From Vibrio zhanjiangensis (GTDB taxonomy: Bacteria; Pseudomonadota; Gammaproteobacteria; Enterobacterales; Vibrionaceae), in NCBI RefSeq assembly GCF_030161235.1, contig NZ_BSPW01000018.1:1-64000 (forward strand): 64,000 nt of DNA. The letters run 5' to 3'. Positions 35,263 through 46,700 of this stretch are shown in pieces. The notes beneath the pieces were generated by a model that had not been told where the DNA came from, did no database searches, and saw nothing but the letters and a program-made list of their open reading frames with translations. The translations under genes were made by a program, and so were the position numbers. Each line of letters starts with the position of its first letter. Within the stretch, counting starts at the first letter, position 1.

Positions 35263-36458
35263 TGATTATCCTTAATCTGACGCTTATTTTTGGGGACATA
35301 GTTAAGGATAGAGATTGGAACAGGCTTGCGAGGTTCAAAGCCCTCGATTTCTCTGCGCTCAAGCAAGTGTCCAAGGCGAGACTCTATCATACATAGGTTT
35401 TTAAAATTATCTTTAGAAACGAAGGATATTGCTTCACCTTGCAAGTTGGCACGACCAGTTCGACCAATACGATGAATATACTCATCGGCTGGGAAGGGTA
35501 GATCATAATTGATCACTCGGGATAAACCTTCAATATCAATACCACGAGCACCAACACCAGTGGCAATCATATACTTAATTTTGCCAGCTTTGAAATCTTC
35601 CAAGAGCTGAGAGCGAACAGCTTGACTTCGACCACTGTGAAACGCTTCTGCTACTATTTCACGCTTTTCAAGCTGTTGGGCAAGTTTAGCTGCACCGTGT
35701 TTGGTCTCGATAAAAATCAAGGCCTGTTCCCAGTTATTGACCTTAATTAGATGGCTAAGTAGCGAGGATTTCTTATCTTTATCAACCGTGATGATCCATT
35801 GTTCAATGTTTTTCTTAGATGCTTGATTTGCGGCAATAGAAATCTCGACTGGGCTATGGACAGCTGTTTTGGCAAGGTCACGTACTTTATGAGAAAGTGT
35901 TGCCGAAAATAGCAGGCTTTGTATGTCATTGGGTAAGCGGCTTAAAATCTTATTCATGTCGTCGATAAAGCCCATGTCCAGCATCCGATCTGCTTCATCA
36001 ATAACCAAAACTTCAACTTCATCAAAATGCAATGCGCGTTTACCATACATATCAAGCAACCTTCCGGGAGTGGCAACCAAAATGTCTATGCCACTAATGA
36101 GTGCTTGCTTTTGACTGCCCTCATCGACTCCACCATATATTGCGAGTGATTTGAGACTGAGGTTTTGTCCGTATAGGCGAATTTTATTGTCGATTTGAAT
36201 AGCGAGTTCGCGGGTTGGTGTTATGATCAAACCACGAAAGCGTTTTTTTCGCTGTGTTTTCTCTTGGCTGAGCCTTTCGAGTATTGGGAGAACAAAGCTC
36301 GCGGTTTTTCCTGTTCCAGTTTGAGCTGCGGCGATAAGATCTTCGCCTTCCAGAATGGCAGGGATAGCCTTGGTTTGAATTTGGGTGGGTTTATCATAGC
36401 CAATTTTTGCTATAGCTTGGGTGATAGGGTGGCTTAAGCCAAGGTTTGCGAATGACAT
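35259..36458 (-). CDS. DEAD-box RNA helicase, RhlE-like
   Basis: 399 residues with all DEAD-box motifs in order: Q motif YDKPTQIQTKAIPAI, Walker A AAQTGTGKT, PTRELAIQ, VATPGRLLD, VIDEADRMLD, SATLS, then FIETKHGAA, GVGARGIDIEGL and HRIGRTGRA. The start SFANLGLSHPITQAIAKIGY and the short C-terminal tail (FEPRKPVPISILNYVPKNKRQ) place it with the RhlE group, which acts in ribosome assembly and RNA decay. It begins the operon with yqfB. Which paralogue it is cannot be told from the window. Confidence 0.9.
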   Translation of the reverse strand: MSFANLGLSHPITQAIAKIGYDKPTQIQTKAIPAILEGEDLIAAAQTGTGKTASFVLPILERLSQEKTQRKKRFRGLIITPTRELAIQIDNKIRLYGQNLSLKSLAIYGGVDEGSQKQALISGIDILVATPGRLLDMYGKRALHFDEVEVLVIDEADRMLDMGFIDDMNKILSRLPNDIQSLLFSATLSHKVRDLAKTAVHSPVEISIAANQASKKNIEQWIITVDKDKKSSLLSHLIKVNNWEQALIFIETKHGAAKLAQQLEKREIVAEAFHSGRSQAVRSQLLEDFKAGKIKYMIATGVGARGIDIEGLSRVINYDLPFPADEYIHRIGRTGRANLQGEAISFVSKDNFKNLCMIESRLGHLLERREIEGFEPRKPVPISILNYVPKNKRQIKDNQ

Positions 36459-36973
36459 CTATAACACTCAACATTCTAGTTAGGTAGGTAGCTTTACGTT
36501 AAGTAAGGAGTTTAGCATGTTAATAACACATGTGGGCTGATTATTTGGTGGCGCCTATTGCAGTGACATAAAAGAGCCAATGTGGTCTTTTAATGCACTT
36601 TGGACAAGCAATGGAAGATGGTGCTGTTGTGAAGGGTGGGGGACGTAAAAGAAATGAACGCTTGAGCCTATGATTCTGATATCTTTCCTGAGTAAATTGA
36701 TTAGACCAGCATTTTGAACTTTTGTAAAACTGACTTCAAAATCAAGTTAAAATAAACGCATTGTAATTGAGGTTATGAGATTAAAAATTTAATTTCAATA
36801 TCAGAATACGTTAAAATCCTGAGGCTTTATTCTATTTTACAGCATTTAAATTCCCATATGATATTATAAATTTTTAAAATATAAAAAGATGATTTATTTA
36901 ATTAAATTTATTTTTTATAAGGCTTTTTTCTTGCATAAATAGCTGTGCTAGGTTAAATTTTACCATTTGGTAA
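36459..36973. other. AT-rich intergenic region before the PhzF-like gene
   Basis: 515 bases between the divergent helicase and PhzF-like genes. The composition falls sharply to very AT-rich from about 36.8 kb onward, which continues through the gap before the synthetase. I see no gene or strong hairpin. Confidence 0.45.
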
Positions 36974-37762
36974 ATGAATTTATATTTTAAGAATCGTTCA
37001 GGGTGGTGTTTTATTCAATTGATAATATGTGATGTGTTTGTTAGTAACTCTTCGGCAGGAAATCCTTCGGGAGTTGTTGAACTTGAATATTGGTTATGCG
37101 ATGATGATTTGCTTCAATTAGCTCGAAGGATTAATCAACCAGTTACGGCTTTTGTGGTGAGTCTATCAGGTGATTTTCATATTAGATGGTTTGCATTAGC
37201 TGGTGAAATTAATCTGTGCGGTCATGGCAGTTTAGCGGCAGGAGCGGTTATGCTCGATCGTTATTTTATGACACACATTACCTTTCATAGCCAATATGGA
37301 AACGTCACTATCTCAAAGGAAGGCAATCTTTATAGCCTCGTTTTACCTAGTTGGAGTGGTAACTTTCCGGCCAAGAATGAAAGCGGATTACGTCTCCCCT
37401 GCGAATTTATAGATATATTTTCTACTCGTGATCTAGTGGTGGTTTTGCCTTCTGTCGAAGCGGTTATATCCTATACACCCAACTATGAAGAAATCTCTAA
37501 AATGAACCATCACCATGCTTTGATGGTAACAGGACAAGATGGTAATAGTGGTTATGTACTAAGGTATTTTGCTCCCAAAATTGGTATTGATGAAGACCTC
37601 GCAACTGGTTCTGCACAATGCTCTTTAGCACCATATTGGTTTAATAAACTTGCTAAAGAAAGGCTGGCTGTGAACCAATTATCTCATACTGGGGGGTATT
37701 TTGAGGTAGAGAGGCTATCAGATCAACAGATTAAATTGCTTGCTCAAGTTACTTTTCGTTAA
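36974..37762 (+). CDS. PhzF-family protein, catalytic Glu missing
   Basis: 262 residues. PhzF-fold landmarks: AGNPSGVVELEYWL, DFHIRWFALAGEINLCGHGSLAAGAVML, and YVLRYFAPKIGIDEDLATGSAQCSLAPYW. The family isomerase uses a Glu in N-x-S-E-T-x-F; here the motif reads NQPVTAF, with Val in its place, so PhzF-type proton transfer is unlikely and another reaction or a binding role should be considered. The ATG at 36974 has only weak ribosome-site support; a TTG at 37019 is an alternative. It is the only gene between the helicase and the synthetase, on the synthetase strand, and may act in its pathway. Confidence 0.78.
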   Translation: MNLYFKNRSGWCFIQLIICDVFVSNSSAGNPSGVVELEYWLCDDDLLQLARRINQPVTAFVVSLSGDFHIRWFALAGEINLCGHGSLAAGAVMLDRYFMTHITFHSQYGNVTISKEGNLYSLVLPSWSGNFPAKNESGLRLPCEFIDIFSTRDLVVVLPSVEAVISYTPNYEEISKMNHHHALMVTGQDGNSGYVLRYFAPKIGIDEDLATGSAQCSLAPYWFNKLAKERLAVNQLSHTGGYFEVERLSDQQIKLLAQVTFR

Positions 37763-38228
37763 ATTCCTATCTTTAGTAATTACAAGAATATTTTCTTTTT
37801 CTAAATAATAAATTATTGTCTATCACTTATTATGCATAGTGCTTAGATACTTGATGTCTATCTAGTATTTTTATTAATGCGTCTTATTTTCAGATAAAAC
37901 TTTCTATGAATTATGATTATTTAAACATCTTAATCCAATTTCAATGCCAATATTTATTTTGTTGAATCAGGTAATTCATTAATTTGAAAACAAATAATTT
38001 ACCTTTCAAAATTAATAATATATCACAATGACTAATGTTAATTATGTCTATATGAGCTTTATTATCAGTTGATGATAGAAGTGTTTCTAATTTGTTATAT
38101 TTATATGCAACTCATGCAGGTTATAAAGTTTAAAGTTTTATTTATAAAAAGTATTATCTCTATAAGTGTAGGGAAATAAATTACGAAATTGTTAGACTGA
38201 TAATGCCCGTTTTATTAATAGCGAGGCG
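37763..38228. other. Very AT-rich leader/promoter region of the peptide synthetase
   Basis: 466 bases with long runs of A/T and no ORF. This region must contain the promoter of the giant gene unless it is co-transcribed from upstream. The low-GC character suits silencing by H-NS-type proteins, common for acquired islands. No particular operator is visible. Confidence 0.45.
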
Positions 38229-40770
38229 ATGCCTAGCATCAGGAGAAATATTTTGAATAAAAAGACCTTGAATTTTTGTAGCGTCAAATTTGACAATAGT
38301 GGCCATTTGGGAAAATCAGCAGATAAATATAATAGACAAGAAATATTGCATAATTTGCCCACTGATTTTTCTCGCAAAGGTTATAGCCATGAAATGAGAG
38401 AAGAATACTCTAGTGCCTTGTCTGATGAGATGGTTTTGGAACTTGATAGATTATCTGCCATCTTGTGTACAAACCAAGGGACAATATTACTCGCTGCATT
38501 TTCAAGTCTTGTTCATCGAAATAGCAATGACACCGAAGTGCGAATAGCAGCATCTGGCAGCGTTGAGGGCATAGCGCGGAGTGAATCAGCACAGGTTATT
38601 CCCACTTGCATTGATTTTTCGGACAATCCAAGTTTTGAACAAGTTTTAGGGCAAACTGAACGAGACCTTACGTCTGGTGAGTCGGAGAAGGAGGCCGTCT
38701 TCTCTTTGCAGATAGGTTTTTCATATGATGCCGATAGGTCATTTTTGGCCCACCAACCACAGGAGTTACACCTTGCTGCTCAGTGTTTAGAAAACGGTCT
38801 AGATTTAATTTGGTCTTACAACAGTTCGATTTTTAGTCAAAGGTCGATGGTTTCATTAAGCCAACAACTTAACGTTCTACTAAAAGCCATTACAGCAAAC
38901 CCTAAACAATGTATTTCAGCGCTACCTTTATTAAATGAAAACGATAGACAAAAAGTCTTGACGCAGTGGAATCAGACGCAATCAGACTTCTCAAGGGATA
39001 TCTGTATTCACTCGTTATTTGAAAGGCAGGTAGAGAAGACGCCAGACTATATTGCCATTCGCTATGACAATGAAGCTCTTACCTATCAACAACTGAATGT
39101 TCGCGCCAACCTGTTAGCGCATCACCTGATTGAATTGGGGGTGGGACCGGAGCAATTAGTAGGAATTTGTTTACCACGCTCGATCGACATGATGGTTGCA
39201 ATACTAGCGGTCAATAAAGCTGGGGGGGCATATGTGCCTCTTGACCCAAGCTATCCCAGCGAAAGACTCAGCTACATGCTTGAAAACAGTCAATCTCAAG
39301 TGTTGATAACGGACAAAGAACTGAGTGCTACACATCATTTTCAATCTGTACAAAATGTATTGGTTGACAGTATCGAACTCTGGAAATGTCTTGAAAATAC
39401 GCCACAATTTAGAAGCAATCCAAGTATTGATGGCTTATCTGCAAGCAATCTAGTTTATGCCATTTATACATCAGGTTCGACTGGTAAGCCTAAAGGTGTC
39501 ATGAATGAGCATACCGGTTTGGTTAATCGGATTTTGTGGGGAAGCAAGGCATACCCAATTTCTGCTGATGATAATGTGTTGCAGAAAACCCCCTTTGGTT
39601 TTGACGTTTCAGTGTGGGAATACTATTGGCCTTTGACCACAGGCGCGACTTTGGTCATGGCCAGACCTGACGGCCATAAAGATGTGGACTACCTCTTTGA
39701 GGTCATCAATGATGCGCAGATTACGGTAATACATTTTGTTCCTCCGATGCTGGCGAGCTTTATTGCAGACGGGCGTTTTGAAACTCAAGCCGCTAGTTTA
39801 CGCCTTGTTGCGTGTAGTGGAGAAGCGTTACCCGTAGATGTGCAAAACCGCTTTCTTGCTGGACATCGAGCTCAGTTGCTCAACCTTTATGGTCCGACAG
39901 AAGCTTCTATCGAAGTCAGTTATCATTTCTGTACCCCAGACTTTGAGGGGAACTCTGTCCCTATTGGTAAGCCAATCGACAATATTAAGTTGTACGTATT
40001 AGATAGTGACTTTAATCCGGTACCAATCGGCGTTGTTGGTGAATTATACATTACTGGTGTTGGGGTCACGCGAGGCTACTACAACCGGGAAGACCTCACA
40101 AAAGAAAGTTTTCTTGCCAATCCACATCAACAAGATGACACGGATGCAATCATGTATCGAACGGGAGATTTAGCTCGTTGGTTACCCCAAGGTGAGATCG
40201 AATACTTAGGTCGTATTGATCATCAGGTTAAAATCCGCGGATTTCGCATCGAGTTAGGTGAGATTGAAACTTCTATTGGTGCGATTGAATCGGTCAGCCA
40301 GAATGTCGTGGTTGCTCATGACAATCGTTTAGGAGAGAAACAACTGGTTGCTTATCTTGTTTCTGTGTCAGAAATAGAGGATCAAAATCTTTGGTTTACA
40401 GACATTGCAGAGCAATTAGAAAAAACACTGCCTTCGCATATGATCCCGACAGCCTGGGTATGTTTAGATGAATTGCCGCTTACGCCAAACGGTAAGGTTG
40501 ATCGTAAAGCATTACCAGAACCGGCTATGCCTGTCCAAGAATCTTATGTTGCTCCAGAAACGGAGACTGAAAGGTGGCTGGCTGAACTATGGCAGGACTT
40601 ACTCCAACTTCCAAAGCCCGTCGGTAGAAAAGCCAACTTCTTCTCTCTAGGTGGTCACTCATTGCTCGCAATGAGAATGTTGTCGCTAGTGAAAATCGAG
40701 AAAGAGATAAATATTGGTATTGCGGACGTTTTTGCTAGCAATAGTCTACAAGAATTTTCGACCTTGGTTG
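38229..40770 (+). other. NRPS module 1: half C - A(Ser) - T
   Basis: The first about 240 residues match only the C-terminal lobe of a condensation domain (ILLAAFSSLVHRNSNDTEVR, then FSLQIGFSYD); no HHxxxDG exists. The A domain (about 38985-40530) has pocket residues D-V-W-H-A-S-L-I-E plus Lys, close to the serine code DVWHLSLIDK. The T domain Ser is at 40659-40661. As the first module it should load Ser without an acyl-accepting condensation step. Confidence 0.8.
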
Positions 40771-43700
40771 AACAGGCAGAACGTGGTCAAGCTGATCTTA
40801 TCACTCGTCGAAGTAGTAAAGAGCCTGCCCCCCTATCTTTTTCTCAGCAACAGATGTGGGTTCTTGACCAACTTCAAGGAAGTGCTCAGTACAATATACC
40901 TCTGATACTGAGTTTAAAAGGAGACTTGAATTTAGCCGCTTTGACCAATGCGATAACGGAAATTCTTACTCGACATCAAGTGCTGCGCACTGTGTATCAG
41001 CTTGATGACACAGATTCAGCTCAGCAAATGGTTCTTAATTCCATCGAGGCGTTTAAGCTAGAAACGGTTTGCCTTAAAGGGTTACCCGAGATAGACAAGC
41101 AAACAGCCTTAGAAGAAGTGCAAAATGAGTTGATTGACCGTGAGTTCGACCTTAGCCAAGATGTTATGCTTCGAGCTTGCGTGGTTGAACTTAATGAAAG
41201 TGATTATCAACTTATCATAGTATTCCATCATATTGCAGCTGATGGTTGGTCACTAAGCATCTTTGAGCGAGAGCTTCGCCATTATTATTTGGTAGGGCAA
41301 TTGGAGAAGATTGAGCCTCTGGATGAGTTGGCAATTCAATATGCCGATTTTGCAACATGGCAACGTACAGAACAGCACCGAAATTTGAATGCGCAACTTT
41401 CTTATTGGAAAAATAGGCTTGTCGGTATACCAGAAATCCATAGTTTACCGTTGGACTTTGCAAGGCCTACGCAATCGACTTTCGTAGGCGCACGTTATGG
41501 TGTCACTATTGATACTAAGAAACTCGCTAAGTTTAAAGAAGTTTGCCAGCAGCAGGGCGCCACACTATTTATGGGGCTGCAAGCGCTTGTATCTGCCCTA
41601 ATCAGTCGATATAGCCAAGAAAAAGATATTGTTCTGGGTACGGTCAGTGCCAATCGTGAGCAAGCTGAATTGTCTGCCATGATAGGCTTTTTCGTTAACA
41701 CCTTGATTTGTCGAACAGACTTATCAGGTAATCCATCGTTTAATGAGTTGATAGTCCAGTGTAAAGCGAGATCGCTAGAGGCGCTGAGCAATCAAAATAT
41801 GCCTTTTGAACGCCTCGTTGAAGAGCTGGCCCCCAATCGCTCTCTTAGCCATCATCCACTGTTCCAAATTATGCTTGTGCTACAGAACAATGAGCAGCCG
41901 AATTACGATTTGAACGGCTTGACTGTTACACCTGTGCAACCTAGCAATGTAAAAGCTAAATTTGACTTGACCATTAATGCGGTAGAGTTAGGTGACGAGT
42001 TGGTCCTTGATTGGGAATACAGTTCGGATCTATTCCTTGCCGAAACCATTCAACGTCTGTCTTCTCACTTAGTTGCATTGATTGATGCCGTGATTGTGGA
42101 CCCAGAGGCCAAAGTGTTAAGCTGTTCTATGCTTAGCGAGAAAGAAATCCAGCTATTGACTCAGGATTGGGCAATGGGTACGAGACAAGATGCAAAAGCG
42201 TCTTGTGTTCATCATTTGTTTGAACAGCAAGTTGCGGATAATCCACAGGCCTTAGCGTTGTCGTATCTGGGGAACTTGCGCTCTAACACCATGACTTATA
42301 GTCAGCTCAATACTCGCGCGAATCAGCTAGCACACCTACTCGTGAAGCAGGGGGTTAAGTGTGGAGATATCGTTGGTATCTGTATTGAGCGCTCTGATAC
42401 TCTGTTTGTTTCTTTACTTGCGGTATTAAAAGCGGGTGGAGTGTACTTGCCACTGGATCCGAATTATCCGGTTAAGCGCTTGCAGCATATGGTCTCAGAC
42501 AGTCAGTTAAAGATGGTTGTGACTGAACAGGGTGCCTTAAGTTGTGTTGAAAACTCAGAAGTTGAGCTTTTGGTTCTGGATTCTCCTGAAATACAAAATG
42601 CGTGGTTGCAGGAGTCCACTCGAAATCCAAGTTTCTTAGATAATGTAACGGGTAGCATTCCTGCTTATACCATCTACACTTCAGGCTCGACCGGTAAGCC
42701 TAAGGGTGTACTTTTATCACACCATGGTTTGGTCAATCTCGCCCAAGCTCAGCAGTCTTTACTTGATGTCAGTAGTGATAGTCGAGTGCTTCAATTTGCG
42801 TCTATTAGTTTTGATGCGGCCACATGGGAGTGGGTAATGACGCTGTGCTCTGGTGCGCAACTTTTTATTTACGATGAGGAATGTATCAAGTCTGGCCATG
42901 CTTTGTCCGATGCGGTAGACCAAGCAAACATTACCCATGCCACTTTGCCACCCGCACTACTTCCTGCTTTGGAAGTCGATAAATGGCGCAATGTTAAAAC
43001 CTTAGTGGTTGCTGGCGATTCGTGCGCACCAGATTTGGTTTCTATTTGGGGAGAGAACCGCAAGTTCATTAACGCGTATGGCCCAACCGAGAGCACTATC
43101 TGTGCGACTTTAGGTCAACTAAGCCCAGATGAAGATACCATACATATTGGTCAAGTTATTCCTGGCGCTGAAGTATTAGTGCTAGATGAATTTATGCAGC
43201 CAGTGCCGATTGGCGTTGTGGGTGAGCTTTATATCGGTGGCGAAGGGCTTGCGATTGGGTACTTGCATCAACCCGATTTAACACGGGAAAAGTTTGTTGA
43301 TCATCCACTTAGTAACAAGCGTAAGCTTTATAAAAGCGGTGATTTGGTTCGCAGGCATGTGAATGGCAATTTGGAATTTATTACTCGAATAGACCATCAA
43401 GTAAAAGTGCGCGGCTTTAGGATTGAACTGGGAGAAGTAGAAAGCGCGTTGCTTGAGCTTCCTAATATTCGAGAAGCCTTTGCGTGCGTGACAGAAGAAA
43501 GTAGTGGAGAAAAACGTTTAGTTGCCTATTATTCATCTCAATCTGAACATCAATTGGACGAAACTCAGATAAGAGAGGCATTGCAATCTACACTGCCACA
43601 TTACATGCTACCAAGTGCGTTAGTGGCGATGACAAGTTTGCCTTTAACGTCCAATGGCAAAATTGATCGTAACGCGCTGCCTAAACCTACTTATCAGTCA

Positions 43701-46700
43701 AGGTTGGACTATCATGCGCCTGAAACACCAATGGAGCAGCAGCTGTGTGAGATCTGGCAACAAGTTCTTGGCCTAGAGTCCGTCGGTGTGCTGGACAACT
43801 TCTTTTCTATTGGTGGTGATTCCATTTTGGCAATACAAGTGGCTTCTCGTGCTCTTAAAGCGGGACTGTCCCTCTCCACTAAACAAATATTCCAGTATCA
43901 AACCATTGCTAAACTTGCACCAAATGTCGACCAAGTTGATTCCACCGAGATAAAGTTGGCAGCGGTGGAGGGAGAGCAAATTTTGCTGCCGATTCAACGT
44001 TGGTTGCTGTCTGGCGATCCTGTCGAACAGCATCACTTTAACCAAGCGGTTGAGTTTTCGCTTTCAAAACAAGTGAGCATGGAACAGCTTACGGAGGCGT
44101 TAAGTTCTGTCTATCAGCACCATGATGTCTTCAGGTTATCTTTCACCGCTGATTCCAGTGCGGCCTATCAGCGATTAGAAAAGCTGCAGGCCAGCCTTTG
44201 TGTATACGATACGCAAGAGGCCTTTGATGCTGCAATCAACACAGCACAGACTGGATTTGACTTATCTCAGCCCGATTTAGCGCGATGCGTTGTTTTGAAC
44301 CAAGAAAAGCAGGAATCTAAGGTTTCGTGGATCATTCACCATTTGATCGTTGATGGTGTTTCATGGCGTATTTTGCTTTCTGATCTTGAACTTGCACTCA
44401 CGCAGCTTAAGTCTGAAAAGCCGATTGATTTAGGTATAAAATCGAACAGCTATCAGGCTTGGGGTCAATGGCTCGAAACCTACTCACACAGTGAGATGCT
44501 AGCGAGAGAGGCGTTATACTGGCATCAAGTGGTGAATAGTGATGTGGCGCCGCTTAGTGTTGAGAATCATTTACCTGACCAAGATCTCAACTCTTGGCAT
44601 GACAGCAACAAAGTATCGCTTTTGGTGAGTGAAGAAATCACCCAAAACCTAGTTGGTAAAGCAAATCACAGTTATAACACTCAAGTTAATGACCTATTAC
44701 TGCTGGCATTGACACGAACTCTCACCGAGTGGCAACAATCGAGCCGAATTTGTGTCGAACTTGAAGGTCATGGCCGTGAAGTGTTGGATGACTCATTTGA
44801 TCTCAACCAAACCGTGGGCTGGTTTACCACTACTTATCCTGCTTTGCTTTGTTTAAATAGCACTGACCTTGGCTCGCAAATAAAATCGATTAAAGAGCAA
44901 CTTAGAGCTATTCCAAACAAAGGTTTAGGCTACGGTGTTTTAAAACATCTTTGCCAAGATGAAACGCTCAATCAACACAGATCTGTCGATGTTTTGTTTA
45001 ACTATTTAGGTAAGTTTGACTCGAGAGACATGACGGCTGATGGCCTTATTTCTCAAGTTACCTTTGCAGATGATGCTTTGTGTATAAGTCAAGATCGTAG
45101 TCGATTCAGTACCTTGAGCGTGGAAAGCATCATACAAAATGAGCGATTAAATGTATGCTTTGAATACAATCGTAATCAATTTAATCAAAGTACGATGCAA
45201 GGTCTTTTAGACCGCTTCAATCAACACCTTTATGACATTATCAGTCATTGTAATTCGGCTAAAAAACACTATACCCCCAGTGATTTTCCGCTCGCCAATA
45301 TTGGGGCCAATCAACTCGAAAAGTTAGAAGAAAGCCATCATATCGCTGATTTGTATTCGGCAACGTCAATGCAGGCCGGAATGCTGTTCCATTCTCAACT
45401 GTCACAGGGTTCAGGCCTGTATATTACTCAAATGATATTGGAGTTAGGTCCTGTTTGTGCCACAACTCTCAAACAGGCTTGGCAAGCTCTGATAAACCGT
45501 CATGATGCACTAAGGACAGCATTCGTACATACAGGGTTAGACAAGCCTTTGCAACTTGTAGCTGCACAGGTAGAAGTGCCATGGAGAGAAGAATCTATTG
45601 GCGCTCACCAAAATGAAGCGTGGGAAAGCTTACTTCGCAGTGAAAAACAGCAGCCGCTTGATGTTGAGAATGCCCCATTGATGCGCTTGGTGTTGGTGCA
45701 TGTTGAACAAGAGTCTTACAAGTTGGTATGGACTCATCATCATGCCTTGGTTGATGGTTGGTGTTTGCCAATCCTTCTGAAAGAATTAGCCACACTATAC
45801 GAATCTTTATCACGTGGTGTGGAAGCGATACTACCCGCTCCAGCGGCGTATAAGAACTATATTCATTGGCTTTCTCGACAGGATAGTCAAACTTGCGAAA
45901 GTTACTGGCAGGATTATTTATCCGGTTTTACAGCGCCGACGCTTATCAGCGATGCAGTGGTTCAAGAACAAAAACTGGATAAGCAGGGCATTTGCGAGAT
46001 GAAATCGCACCTTGGTCAGGCGTTAACACAACGAATTTATCAAAGTGCGCGAGATAGGAAAGTAACCACTAGTACGCTATTTCAATCTGCATGGGCCATG
46101 ATATTAAGCCGATACTGCCGATCTAACGATATCGTATTTGGTACAACTCGCTCTGGCCGTCCTGAGTCCTTGAGTGGTGTTGAGGACATGGTCGGTTTAT
46201 TTATTAATACGCTACCGACACGGGTCCAATTTTTGGATGGTGCAGAAGCATCCATTGATTTTGTCCAACGTATTCATCAGTCTCAGCTTGAGCATGACCA
46301 ATATGCCCATGTTTCGTTGACTAATATCCAAGCGAACTCTGATATTGAAATCGATAGCTCGTTATTTGACTCCATCATGGTATTTGAAAACTACCCCTTT
46401 GATGCGAAAGAGCTCTCCTCTGGAACCGATCATCAACTCAATATACAGGGTCTAACGGCGAACGAGCAGACCAATTTCCCGTTGTCGATTGTGATTATTC
46501 CGGGTGATTCTATAGAGCTGAAACTTTTATTTGATCAAACAATATTCACTGCTGTCACCATAGCAGGTTTGTTGGAGCAACTGGAACATGTTCTCACGTC
46601 ACTTATTGATTGTGATACGCAAGATATCAGAGGGATTGCGCTCACGAGTCAGGTAGACCTATCGACGAAACCTGATCCTAAACTACTGCCTATACTGGAG

